A DNA stretch of 64,000 bases, taken from contig CAJVGD010000002.1 of NCBI GenBank assembly GCA_910890315.1, forward strand, positions 1,488,001 through 1,552,000. The letters run 5' to 3'. Origin of the DNA: Serendipita indica DSM 11827 (lineage: Eukaryota > Basidiomycota > Agaricomycetes > Sebacinales > Serendipitaceae). Below are positions 34,280 through 45,827 of this stretch, in pieces; position 1 is the stretch's first letter; every line of letters starts with the position of its first letter. Both the position numbers and the translations under genes were made by a program. The notes beneath the pieces are model-generated. The model was not told the DNA's origin. It was given only the letters and a program-made list of their open reading frames with translations, and ran no database searches.

Positions 34280-37200
34280 CCCAACACCCTATCCTCCAAC
34301 ACTTATCAGTCCCACCTCTCTCTCAGCTGCGCGATGGGAGGGATGCCGATCAGGGTATGGTACGGCCGCTAGCCCAGGGTCGCAGTTATGTTCCCTCTGT
34401 GCATCAGAATGGAACTTGACCGGACGGTGGAAACGCCCATATCGTAGAATGTAGGTTCAGAAGCCGTTAATCAAGCCCGAGTCGATCGGAGGGAAGGTTC
34501 CTCCAGGGATATTTCGAACGAGCCCAGATCGTTTCGGGAGAGCCTAGTAAAGGTCAAGTCTGGTCAGAAAGCGGTATAACGTCTCGCCTTGCCTCACACA
34601 GTTATCGAACAGATAAGACTTATCTCGACGTTTTTCCGCAGGACGAGAGATTGTTCCACGAACATGCGGCCGGTGATGGAAGCCGCAAAAACGAAGTCCG
34701 GTCATTTATGTGATTCTCGTAGTAGCAACGCAGGGGTAACAAACGCGGTCCGCCGCGGGAGAATGCGGCCTCAGCCAGTTCCTGGAGGGTGCAGTTACGC
34801 ACCGGGTCTTCCCTTGGGGAGGAGGTGACAACTCTGGATCGGTGTCACTCTTGGGAAACTTCAGAAAATAGACGCGCACGAGTAGGTTCACGCCCATCGT
34901 GCCCGAGACAAGATATGAGAATTGGTTTCACGGCCGCAGGCTCGCTTAAAATACATTCGGACCTGCTACGCGAGATGACACAAATGATTCCTGGCTCGAT
35001 CAGGCGCTCCTACCAAGCGCTATCTCGGACAGAACCGATTCATCCCGATTTGCAAGTGGCAAGTCACTCGCAGCGCGATATCGTTCTTCCATCGGAAAGA
35101 AGGAGAACGGCTAGCATCTACTTATTGGTTATACATTCTGTGATTCGTCTTCTGCACGAAAACCTTTCTCTCGGTCATTTCACGGTGGTGGCGTCAGAGG
35201 ATATAATACCTCTCACGCCGCATTCCGGAGGAGAACGTGGGTGTGTTGACATATTGAAACATGGGAAGTAGATGCACTATCAGACGTGGCCACAGCCCCG
35301 GGCGACTGGGGGAGGAAGGCGTGGGTTCTCGTCGATACCTTCATGCTTCTCTCCTCACTCAGGAGAATACACACACGAGTAGAAGGCAATCTGTTCGGAA
35401 TGCGTTTTGTGACGACACATTCCAGATGGTATGGTTCCTTCTGCGGTGGCAAGGGAGCTAGCTACTCAGTGAGGATATTTCATTCTGCTCTGAGGAAGTG
35501 GCCTCGGTGTAATTTGACGTTTTCACGTCGACGGCCCAAGGCTAACGAAGCTCAGCGAGGAAGGAGATTCTCCGACAAGATAGCGGGCGGGTTATTCGAC
35601 ATGAAATTCAACTGCCGGGATACTGTGATCATTAGTAACAGACATGTTTCTACTCGACGTTATACAGGATAAACGAGGCTGTGGCTCGTAGCGTAGCGTC
35701 AGAGGAATAACACGAGCCCACCATCAATTTCGTCGCACATGGAGCAAAAGGCTATCCGGATAACGAGACCAAGGATAATAACTCGTCGTCACTCAAAACC
35801 CTGGAGATGAAGCATCGCCATGGTGGATAACCGACTCGTGTTGTCGTCTATGACTAGTTGAAACGCTGTCAGGGTGCAGTCAACCTGAATCGCCTGAATG
35901 TTCTGATCATCGCCTTCATCGTCGTGTACAGTACTTCTCTTTCCCATCTCCTGGGGACCGTCCGGTTGAATCGCTGGGTCTGGCCAGTACGGCTCACCCA
36001 CTCGCGTTAGGTCGAGGTGCTTCTAGTTTCGGGTACAATCCACACAACGGCCCGCGACGTAACACATTGCAGAATGATTATGAGAGCGCCTATTGTGCTC
36101 GTTTCACATTTGGAGGTTATCATTTGAAGGATTTGCAAAGAAACTGCGCTGTCATGACTATCGAAGGCTAAACGCGACGAAACTTGGAGGGCTCGGTGCC
36201 CATGGCGTGGTGCTGCGGTGCAGATAGGAATCGTTGTCGAAGTGTCCAACTAAGTCGTGCGACATTGACGCGTGTAGGCCTTCTTGCCGGAGCCGGTCGT
36301 CAGCGTTTGATAAGTCGAGAACGCGAGCGTCGCAAATTGTTACCATCGCTCGTCGCCTAGTTCGAATCCATTCGCGTCGGGCTCGGGCCTCATCGGCTGG
36401 CGCGGACAGAATCGCATTTGCTCCACACGGATGAGACTACCGCATCGATGAGGCACGCATGGGGGAGAACGAAGCACAAAGTAACCAGCGTCATGCCCGC
36501 GACAAAGACGGAGATGTAAAAATAGAGGAGCGTACAGCTGATGGAAGATGAATATATAAATGATTGCTTCCGAGAGAATATGGGCTTGTAGAGTGCATCA
36601 AGCCGCAAGTCGCGTAAGCTGAATCGAGAAGACAGAGGCGGCCCGCCGTGGAGCCATAAGCACCAATCCCGTATGATGGTCGACGAATCAGTACTGTGCG
36701 CTAACAACTGCACCCGTCGATCTCACCCAACCCAGGTCATGGTGGCTTGCTTCCCCCTTACTCGTCGGGTTGGACGGTATATTGCGTTCCTTGGGGTTCT
36801 GCGTGATCCAATCGACCGGAAGTACGAAAATTCCGGGAAATGATGCGTGTGTGTGCGCTAATGAGCGGCGAGAAGAGGGAGAGTCGACTGCCTATTCGAG
36901 TCAGGAGGAGGAACAAACCCGCGGTCGATAAGGAGGTGGCCCGGTTTTCAAAAGATAAGTGGTTTGTCGTGTTTTACCTGTTATCAGGTCAACTCGGTTC
37001 GGGTTGAGCCAGCGGGCGATTTCCGATGATCACTGCCCGCCGAGAGAGATTGAGCGCATGAAATCTCGCCGCCGGCGTCGGTCGTGGGAGCACACGGTTG
37101 GTTCCAGAGGCACAAGCTACAGCGTTATGGAGCGGTCCTCAGAAGTTCTGGGCCGCGAGAACCATACTCCATTCTACCTTGGAGGCCGCAGCGTCAAGGT

Positions 37201-39852
37201 GGCCGCCAGACACTAGTTATCCGCGTCAGGAGTCGGCGTTGTGGGAGCAGTAATATAATTGATGGAACTCCTGAATGCTCAGGTCGTACCGTCTCTTCTT
37301 GGGACCTGGGACGTCGCTGTAGAATGAGAAATGGCGCCAGGCAATCTCGGACGGATCCCTGACCACGCGACATTTGGTCGATCTTCGCGTGGCAACCGCC
37401 GACCGGGTCCATTCAGGGATGTGCTTTGCTAGCACAGAGGCTGACGGATTATCCCACGCGACGTTACTTGTTAGAGCATCTCTATTTCCATCCCACAATA
37501 CGCTATAGATGTTTATGCGTATTGTTCGGAGCGAGATGCCCGCACAGGGGAACATGAGCGGTGTTAGTTGTATTAATGGTGACTAGCGACTGTTACTAGC
37601 AGGGTCAGTCCCTCTGTCGCCAAAGCCACGAGAGCAGACGTTGTCTCCACGTGGTTGTGCGCCTACATCCTCTGCTTACCCGTAATTATGCCAGAGGACT
37701 GACTTCTACCGACAAACAGCACAACGGGTTGTGAAGGGGAAACGGAAGAGCGAGGTTATCTGGACTGCAAATATCACCACAATAATCTGACGCATGGCAT
37801 CGCAATATTTGTGAAGAGAAATTTCGATCCGGCTTAGACGTGAGAGACAGACAGGGGGGAGGGCGGCGTCACACGCGAGTTTCACCGAGGATGGGTGGCG
37901 ACTTCAAGGTCGGGTCCTGCATGCGTGGAATTATCCCTATCAGCGTGGCTTTATTGAATCTAATGTACTCGATGTACCCGAAAAGACACTCGGTGAACCA
38001 AGGGATCGTAACAAATGGCTCCCATTCCTATGCATGCATCTGCGTGACCAAAGCCAACCGATGACGAGCGTCAGTCAACGTGGGTTTTGCGTGCATTTGC
38101 GGGGTTACCGCGGCACGGTAAATTGACAGACAACGGTCGTAAAACGTGGAAAACCCCCACTCGATTATATACATGAACGTTCTCCCAGATTATAAATCTA
38201 TCGACAGGTGATATTTGAGCCTTGGCTAGATCGTGCAGTGAAGGAGTGGAGACCAATCGGGGGATCTGGAGGAGAATCTCCGGTCCGCCGATAGGCCTTC
38301 GTCTCACTTTGCAGGGTTACGAGAGGAGAGAGCTTTTACGAATGAGTATTGACGATCCGCTTGCATGGCACGATGGGGTCGCGCGAGGAACATTGCGATG
38401 CCTACAACTAGCCTCGTATACCTTTTTACTCAACTGCCACGTCCCATCGACCCCGCCATTGTTGTTTGTAGTCATTACTGTCCGAGTTGACAGAGGAGGT
38501 CCCGGTGTACAAGACGCGAATTGTGTGTGCCTTTTGAGATTGGTAGTGAGGGGTACCAAGGACCACTAGGAACGAATTGGTAGTGGAAACCACGAGATAC
38601 GGGTCCGAGTACGAACCTGTGGGATCAACTACTGAGTAAGATTTCGGTCCGACCTGACCAGCTACTCATTCCCATTTCTGGTTTTTTGTGTAGGCTGGCG
38701 TGCCATCTCCGCCGTAACCGGACAGGAAGTCAGCCGTTGGAGTAGACCTTCCCCAGAGGATGCCGCGGAATTGGATATTAGCTGACCGTGAGGATCTAGA
38801 TGAGACTGTAATCATGTATGACGCTTCGGGGATGGTTGTGGGGCGCAGGTACATCTCTACTACGCCAGTGGCTCAATGGTGGGCACAGTTGGTTCATGCC
38901 CCCAAGAAAAAAATTCATGTCTCCTCGCCGTCTGGACCTTGCATTTTCTGTGTCAGTCACCAGAGGCTGTCTTCGTCCTGTCATCCCACGTATCGAAATT
39001 AATCGTCAGAGGGACAACATCCAAACGCTGAGAGTAAGCGCGATGAGGATGCGTTGCGTATGTGAGTCGATGAGAAGCTCTGTTGGCAAGAGCGTGACAC
39101 GACCAATCGCGACGAGTACCGAAGGGAGCGAGTGCCACCGAAGCCAATGGACGCGTCCGAGCTTGGACGCATCGTAGAGATAAGAGAGAGCAAAGCGTTT
39201 AGGTACTAGGATCATTCCTCTGGAGCTCGGATAGTCCCATGTTTGTATGTCGCCCCAATCAGATAGGATGCCGTCGGCGACGACCAGGCTAGGCCATGTG
39301 TGCAGTTCATATCCGGTGTTCGAATTGTACAATCTGATAAATGCCACAGTCTCGGGCATTAGAGAGAGCCGAGCCGCGGTCTGTCTAGAACGCCATCGAC
39401 GACGGTAACACTTGCCAGGCAGCGAGTTGTTACACTTTCATGCGTCAAGAAGTCAATGGCTGGTGGCTTCATGGAGACTGCAAAGTTCCCACGCGGCGAT
39501 TGTCGGTTCATCGTCGCTGCATTTCTTTGCTGGCGGCAGCCGGGGCAGTGCATGCGTTTGCATTCCTTTTAGACTCGTTGCTCCTTTGTCGGCAGCCGCG
39601 TGCGTCCTTGGAAATTCCACGGTGGGCACTCGCACGGAAATAAATTAAATAAATTAAAAAATTAAAAATATTTATATATCCGCAGGGCTTTTCGTCTGAA
39701 TGATTTTGAGCCGGTGTTTTCGCTTGAATACGGGAGAGAGAGGAGATTTAAGGAGCGAGAGTTGTTCGCTGGTCTCGTCATTTCCAAGCCCCTCTGCTCT
39801 CTCGTCCTCCGTTAGTCGTCCTCGTCCTCCCAACCCGTTGTTTGCACTCGCC
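34280..39852. other. Gene desert, about 5.6 kb, nothing recognised
   Basis: No reading frame here exceeds about 130 codons, none shows a known domain, and no chain of frames with plausible introns could be built. I found no reverse transcriptase, integrase, transposase or long terminal repeat. CpG dinucleotides are visibly common, which does not suggest heavy methylation decay. Just before the next gene (39640-39680) there is a very A/T-rich stretch with TATATATC that may be its core promoter. It could hold non-coding RNA genes, very old element remains or a regulatory region. The nearest genes on the two sides are unrelated. Confidence 0.45.
39640..39680 (+). promoter_or_regulatory. A/T-rich probable core promoter of the MYND gene
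   Basis: The stretch is made of ATTAAATAAATTAAAAAATT followed by AAATATTTATATATCC, about 170 bases upstream of the ATG at 39853. It is by far the most A/T-rich stretch around and contains TATATA. A TATA role is inferred from position and composition only. Confidence 0.45.
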
Positions 39853-40688
39853 ATGTCTCATCTCGCGCGTCCTATCATTTCGCATCCGTGCACTGTTTGC
39901 GGCGAACCGACTCACAACTGGTGCAGTCGCTGCCAGGCGACCTGGTACTGCTCGACGGACCACTTGAATGCGGTTCGTGCTCTAGACTGGCATAATACTA
40001 TTGCACTGTATACTTAGACTCTGCAGGACTGGCGCCGCCATCGCCAGACGTGCGTTCCATTCGTTGCCCAGCAGCCACTCTCCCCGACGGCCTCGCCCAT
40101 CCATTTCACTCCAGATGCCTCCCCACAACCCGCATCGAGTGCAACATTTTCGGCACTTTTCTTCCCCGCAGATGAGGACAGACCGCGCGTCGTGCGCGTC
40201 AACTGCACCCCAGCATCGCCCCGGAGCATGTCCTCTGCAGCTTCGAATGCCTCGAGTGCGAGTGGACGAAGCGTCACTCCTCCCCAGCAGCAGGCCCATG
40301 CACTCGCCATTGCCGCTACTGCCGCCAGACCGTGCCAGTGGGATGCAGACACAAAGCCCTGGCTGCAATCTGCCAACGTCGGTAGCGTTGTCTTGACCCA
40401 CGGTCTTAATGGAGAACCTCTCCGGTTCCCTCTCCATCTCTTTTACGTCCCCGATGCCCTCGCAAAGGGAACTCCTGTCAATCGATCCATCTACAAGCTC
40501 ACAAACGGGCTGGCACCACGAAAGTGGAGTGGAAACGTACGTATCCTGTCATTTGGTATATTGTACCGTCTAACATGCCCTCCCAGGTCATCGCCCTCAA
40601 GTACAGCGGTACAAGACGCCAGGCTTATTCAGACTGCACTACAAACGACTTGCCTGCGCTCGTCTCCTACTTCCTTTCCTTTGTCTAA
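39853..40688 (+). CDS. MYND zinc-finger protein
   Basis: Start MSHLARPIISHP, then a MYND finger CTVCGEPTHNWCSRCQATWY with CSTDHLNA. An intron (GTTCGTGC...GACTCTGCAG) in the middle of the finger joins to DWRRHRQTCVPFVAQQ, which supplies the last His and Cys. MYND fingers bind proline-rich peptides. The middle is Ser/Pro/Ala-rich (SSAASNASSASGRSVTPP). The C-terminal part is ordered: DADTKPWLQSANVGSVVLTH, LRFPLHLFYVPDALAKGTPV and NRSIYKLTNGLAPRKWSGN. A final intron joins to VIALKYSGTRRQAYSDCTTN and the TAA at 40686-40688. The C-terminal fold is not one I know; the order finger, linker, fold suggests a transcription or signalling adaptor. It is the only solid gene in a region of 10 kb. Confidence 0.82.
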
Positions 40689-42534
40689 AAGGACAGCCAA
40701 CCCAAAAAAAAATCGATATCCAACCCAGCAATCACCTAAACGATATCCAATTTCAACTCTCGCAATGTTCAAAATTGCCGTACATACCAGCTGTAGCCAT
40801 TACCCTTCCCACGAACTTCGCCATAGACAATCTCGACTCGGACAGAGACCAACGCCCAAACGCACAGCTATATACAACAAAGCTGAGACGATGAGGACGA
40901 CGATGCCTGCGCGAGCGCGGCGACGTTTGCACTCTGTCTTATGCTCAGCTCCTTCGTTTCTTCGATTCAACCTTTTTTTTTGTTCTTTTTGGAACCGCCT
41001 AGCTTGATCTACCCCTCGCAAGCATACCCAAATTGGCGTTGCGTCTCGATCGTCTTGTCCGTCGCGCACTATACCCGGCTCACACCAAGTTCCAGTACAA
41101 ATCTCCACTAATACTTGCCATCATCGCTAATTCGTTTCTTGATTTGACTGTGCATCGAACCCCACCCCCATTGATTGTCTTTATCCTCCCCCCGTGTATA
41201 CGTTTGCCATGCGTTACTCGTCCCACTTATTCGCTAATCTATGTGTTCATCACGTACCAAGATGATTTATGACAAATGCTTTCTATCCACAAATCTCAAG
41301 TTGACCTTGAAGACGACCTGATACCGAACAGACGATGGGCCAATATACCGAAGTTGATGTATGCCCAACATGAGCAACAGCGGTACTCTGACCGTGTCGA
41401 TCACGACACCTGCTGCCTCTGGCGCCACCTTTGGCGTGGGCTCAAAGATCGACAACCTGCAACAAGAAATAGACTTATAGACCAATAGCCACTAAAACGA
41501 GCCAACCAAACCAGCTTCAACGCCGCCGACGATATTCTCGGTCAGCCAAAGGCAGCAGGCATCCAAGGCAGGCTAAATGCACCACTTTACGGATGCAATT
41601 GGTTCTGTCCGCTTACCCAAACACCAATGAGCTCATTCTACCGTTTCTCAGTCGTAGAAACCTCCAGTCGGTCATATTCAATTTCACTTTTGGGCAGACG
41701 GCCAGCTAAGCTGGCGACTGAGAGAAGGGCATTGAGAGCCACGGCTGACAGAAGGCCAAGGAGCAACTCGGATCTTATTCAACCTTGCCTTTGGAACAAA
41801 TCGCGCTAACGTTTCCGATTTCGCCGGCACGAGCAAGGGAGCAAGGCGTCGGCACGGGACGATTAAATGCCAACGTGACTAACGCCTGACATTATTACTT
41901 TATATTTTTTTTCCGCAAGGGAGATGAGGGGGGATATCTAACTTCAAAAGCTTGTTTTCGTATGAAACGTGACGACGAGCTCACAGCCTAGTAGGCACAT
42001 TCTAAGAGTCTGGACGACCGGGTCGAGACAACATTTATCAGCCGGTGACGAACAATCTGACGAGGAGGACGACTTGTCAGCCGGCCAAGGCGACCAGACG
42101 GTTTCCCGAGGCGCAGCAAATAGAGAATTTGGTCTCTCTTCTTCAGAACAGGGAAGAGTGCAACGCTCCGGTCAACAGTCAACTCGACGTCAAGTCAAGA
42201 GGGTTGCTCCCTGATGAGGCGACAACGTGGAAGACCCTTCGATTCGAAGATTGGTAAGACTAGCAAGAACACTTGATTAACATTTGCAGTTTGTTAGTGA
42301 TAGAACGAGTACCGCCCTCTTGGAGTGATGGCCAAAATAAGATGCGATACTCGGGAGGAATGATCGGCGCTTCTTTGAGACCAATAGCCGTGTTCTCCCA
42401 CCAGATGCTTCCTTCCCCGGTCGCGCAACGTGATTACGCATTTTAATAAGGTCGGCAGCAGAATGAAAAACAGGTGCTTCACATCCCCTATATCCCAACC
42501 GACGACGCGGTCTTCCGACAGAATCATGTTGCTT

Positions 42535-42550
42535 CTGCTGCTGCTGCTGC
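42535..42550. repeat. CTG microsatellite
   Basis: Five CTG units in a row (CTGCTGCTGCTGCTGC), outside any supported gene. Confidence 0.8.
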
Positions 42551-43160
42551 GTCGTACGATCTAGCCGCCCTCAATTGTCCTTGAAATTGGATGACATCCT
42601 CCTGTTTGCACACGCAATGCTGGGTCGAGCCCGTCGTGCGGTTATAGACTAGCCGACAAGGAGATCATCAAGTGTTACAACTCGATGTTCGGTCGGGTGT
42701 TGATGTGACGTTAGCGATGTGATGATGATGGACGTGTTCGGGCGGCAAGTTTGCCCGGTGCTTCAGCTGGATAGATGCCACCAAGCCACTGATTTGAATC
42801 GTTCCCGTCTCGTCTCCGCAGCGAGCATAACCTAGATATCTGCGTGCTAGAGTGGCAGTCCTCTCCTCCATTCCAGCTCCATTTGGCCTAGCTCCGATGC
42901 AAAGGCCTGACCCGAATGTGGTGGAGACACGGCGAAACGAGTTAACTTAACCTCTTGTCAGATAACTCCACTCGGTCAGGCGGTCGGTCCACAACTCCCC
43001 CTGGCACGCTGGTCACAACCAACTCAACTCACGGCAAAGGTTATGGACCGTGCGTCGCTGCACGACTGTAGTCGTGGGTACGCGAAAGAGTGACGTAAGC
43101 AGACCACGAGCGTCACACACAAGTCAACAACTTCTGCTCGCCAACGGCTAACCGCCAGAG

Positions 43161-43200
43161 GCGCGAGGCGCGAGGCGCGAGGGTAGCATCCCCCCCCCCC
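43161..43200. repeat. Heptamer tandem repeat followed by a C-run
   Basis: Three exact copies of GCGCGAG (43161-43181), then GGTAGCAT and a run of 11 C (43190-43200). Non-coding context. C-runs of this length can vary through slippage, and the run may also be a place of sequencing error. Confidence 0.8.
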
Positions 43201-44217
43201 GCTTCCCAGATGACGCGCTCATTCATGTGCCGGCGCCACATAGCGCGACGCTTCTATTACATCCGTCTGAGACAAATTCGCCTCTTATCCGCTTAATATT
43301 TATAAGCTGCATGCTAAGGGCGATCAATCAGTACACACTCTCCACTTTTTTCACCAAAACGTAAGATATTCACATGTCGAGACGCGCCACCCGCTGCTAT
43401 TTGCATAATTACGTGTTCCACATGCGATTACTTATCATAGTTGCAATGGCCTGAGCGACTGGAAACTACTGTCAAAGAGTGCGGGTGTGGTCGCAAAGAG
43501 CCGAGCAGGGTTCTTTCTGTGAAAGATCCGTTTGTCGAATCTCGACGAGTACCGCATGGTGTCCAATGGAATGGCTTACAAACCGTTCGCACGGATAACC
43601 CTAGACCCCATACGCCGTCCCCCTCTCTCACCGATATCCTGGCTCTCCCAACTCGACTGAGTACCGTCCAACATTTTCATCCCCGACGCCGTGCGACAAA
43701 AGATCGGAATTCCTTCGGGATAGATTGGGAATGCAGACACGTATACACGGCTCGATAGATATCCAGAGGGGGAGGCCTCGGGTGGCGCATGGAATAGAGT
43801 GATCAATAAAAGAACAAAAGCGTCGTAGGGACTCGGTCTCGGTACTACTACGGTTCGTTAGGCGCGCTATGTTGGCTGGGTGGCTTCGACGATGCCGAAC
43901 TCGCGTCTTTCGCGGTAGCAATCGGAGAGATAACGGTGGTAACGCGACCTCCGATGTTTAATAGTCGCTCAGTTTCCCGTTTGTCGCCTATCACGACTTT
44001 CTCCGATATTGCATGAAATGCGATCCGTCGCTCAAGAAACCGGATGAGAAGATAACCCCCCAAAAGATACGAGTATATATGTTAATTCTTGCGTTATTCG
44101 ACGTCTCGAAATGGACTAGAGCGTTCTGGAGGATATCCTAACGAATTGGAACAAATCAAAACTCCAAGTTGCCACCGACCACGATCGACTTTCCCCGACC
44201 GAAGCCAACTTTATATC

Positions 44218-45117
44218 ATGTCCGACGAAGAAATGACATTGGATGACGGTTCGCGTCCCTTTTTTTCTCACATCGCACACGCCTTTTTGCTCATCCTCGT
44301 TGTCTTGCAGTCGAACGTGGTGGCGCTGGCGGGAATATCAAGAGAAAAGGACGTGGTTTCAAATCACGATGTTCGTATTTGACATACATCTTGGCCCACC
44401 TAGGTGGCCGTGGGTGCTCGGCGGCTCGTTTTACTCATCCATCGCAACAGCACAGGGCGAAACGAGGGAAACAGAACACGAATATGATCGACTCGAGTCG
44501 AAAGACACGTCAGAGTCTCAGCGTGCTGCGCGTTGTACGTCCATTTTTGCCCCCCCCCCCAGCTACACCAAGTCGTCTCATTCCGGTTTCTGACGACATT
44601 ACAAACGTACCTATCATTCCTTCCTGCGCGCCACTCTTTCTTTCTTGAAAAACCCCCCAATCCGGTATTTAGCCGTCGAAGGATGGATCGTAATGGTCAC
44701 AAACGTCCACGAAGAGGCGACCGAGGAGGAGCTCAACGACAAATTTGCAGATTTCGGAGAAATCAAAAACTTGCATCTCAATCTCGACAGACGTACAGGT
44801 TATGTAAAGGTGTGTGGCCAACCTCTGTTGTACCATTCATGCAACCCCAGTTTCTCCGCAAATGCCCTGCCCGGACCGTTTGATTTGCAACACATGGTTT
44901 TAATGATGTGCGACAACTGACAATTGATCAGGGATATGCATTGGTCGAATACGAGACCCATCGCGAAGCCAAAGCCGCGATTGACGGTCTGAACGGTCAA
45001 GATATTCTCGGCCAAACCGTCTCATGCGACTTTGCATTTGTCCGGCCACCGGCAGGAGGGCAGAGAGGTAACAGAAGAGAAGGCAGGAAGCGCAGTGCCA
45101 GTCCAGGTCGACGATGA
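44218..45117 (+). CDS. RNA-binding protein Y14/RBM8A, exon junction complex core
   Basis: Y14 pairs with Mago in the exon junction complex laid on spliced mRNA in the nucleus. Start [10 protein letters not shown]. Short exons give [20 protein letters not shown] and [20 protein letters not shown]; a large-looking intron with an 11-C run (44550-44560) then joins to [20 protein letters not shown]. The RRM follows: [26 protein letters not shown], an intron, [20 protein letters not shown] and [17 protein letters not shown]. The tail [14 protein letters not shown]-like ([16 protein letters not shown]) is Arg/Ser-rich as in animal Y14. RNP motifs and the family's EATEEE...LNLDRRTG pattern are all present. 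The stop is TGA at 45115-45117. Confidence 0.94.
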
Positions 45118-45149
45118 ACGAATTGTAAACCTCAAGAAATGCAAATATA

Positions 45150-45172
45150 CTGCTGCTGCTACTGCTGCTGCA
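45150..45172. repeat. CTG microsatellite in the 3' flank of the Y14 gene
   Basis: Imperfect CTG run (CTGCTGCTGCTACTGCTGCTG), about 35 bases after the Y14 stop and probably inside its 3' UTR. Confidence 0.75.
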
Positions 45173-45232
45173 TGTCATGGTTCATGGACTCGTAAAATGA
45201 CCTAGATACATAATCTATCGAGCAACAGCACC

Positions 45233-45738
45233 CTACGAAGTACCCTCGGCAATTGTCAAGAGGTCGCTGTCTCCTTGGTCGGAAATGGTCATGATACTAC
45301 AGCCGTTGAGTCGTGATCTGTGAGTTGATAACCGATGAAAGACGTACCCTACGCGGAACAACTTTCCGGCAGCGGTTCCCAATGCGACGTTTGTTCCGGC
45401 AAAGTGATGAACCGAAGTCTTTGAGAGCATTGCATAGTATTCGAGTTCAGACTTGCGGAGTGGTGGGCAGTTTCCGGCGATCAAGACGAGTTTAGCTGTT
45501 TGATGCAAAGACAGAATAGAGGGGAAATCGTCAGCAAGGGACCTTCTCAGCCTCGGTTTCTCCAGTCCCAACGAGGCAGAATGGACGTAGACAAACGGTG
45601 CTTACCCTTTCCATTGCGCATCTGCTTGAGTGCAGACTTGTAGCCCAGGGTGTATTTGCCAGACTTGACAACGAGTGCAAGACGAGCTGCAATCGATTCT
45701 GTCGACTTTGCGGCCTTTGATTTTTTGGTAGGAGCCAT
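45233..45738 (-). CDS. Ribosomal protein eL30 (60S subunit)
   Basis: Start [20 protein letters not shown], then [20 protein letters not shown] with RNGK; an intron joins to [40 protein letters not shown] and [10 protein letters not shown] last intron (GTACGTC...CGGCTGTAG) joins in phase to [20 protein letters not shown]. This covers the full eL30 family, including the kink-turn RNA-binding segment NCPPLRKSE. Expected to be highly expressed. Its start codon lies only 89 bases from that of the divergent oxygenase gene. Confidence 0.95.
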
Positions 45739-45827
45739 TGGGAGATAGTGGTCGGGATGGAGGATCGGGAGGTGAGGGCCAAACACGGCCAAACACGGCA
45801 CGGACACGCTTGCTTACCTCTTGGACT
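45739..45827. promoter_or_regulatory. 89-base bidirectional promoter with a direct repeat
   Basis: The gap between the start codons of eL30 (minus) and the 2-oxoglutarate oxygenase (plus). It contains two exact tandem copies of GGCCAAACAC (45777-45786 and 45787-45796) followed by GGCACGG. The repeat could be a binding site shared by both genes; that is inference from its position. Confidence 0.5.

Larger units (their letters stand above)
40689..44217. other. Gene-poor stretch, about 3.5 kb
   Basis: No frame shows a known domain. The first 400 bases are pyrimidine-rich with a long T-run near 40973 and may be a long 3' UTR of the MYND gene. A short Met-initiated frame at 41371 (MSNSGTLTVSITTPAASGAT, 36 codons) looks protein-like but is too short to call. 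Near 43307 the sequence AATATTTATAAGC is followed by a pyrimidine-rich stretch, like a promoter, yet only short frames follow. Minus-strand frames at 43628-44063 could not be joined into a gene. Short simple repeats are listed separately. Confidence 0.4.

Noticed and set aside
36250-36380. Possible tRNA because of AGTTCGAATCC
   Set aside because: The flanking bases do not form a T stem and no D arm or acceptor stem was found upstream.
34280-39852. Transposon or retroelement in the gene desert
   Set aside because: No polymerase, integrase or transposase signature, no paired terminal repeats and no target-site duplication could be seen by eye.
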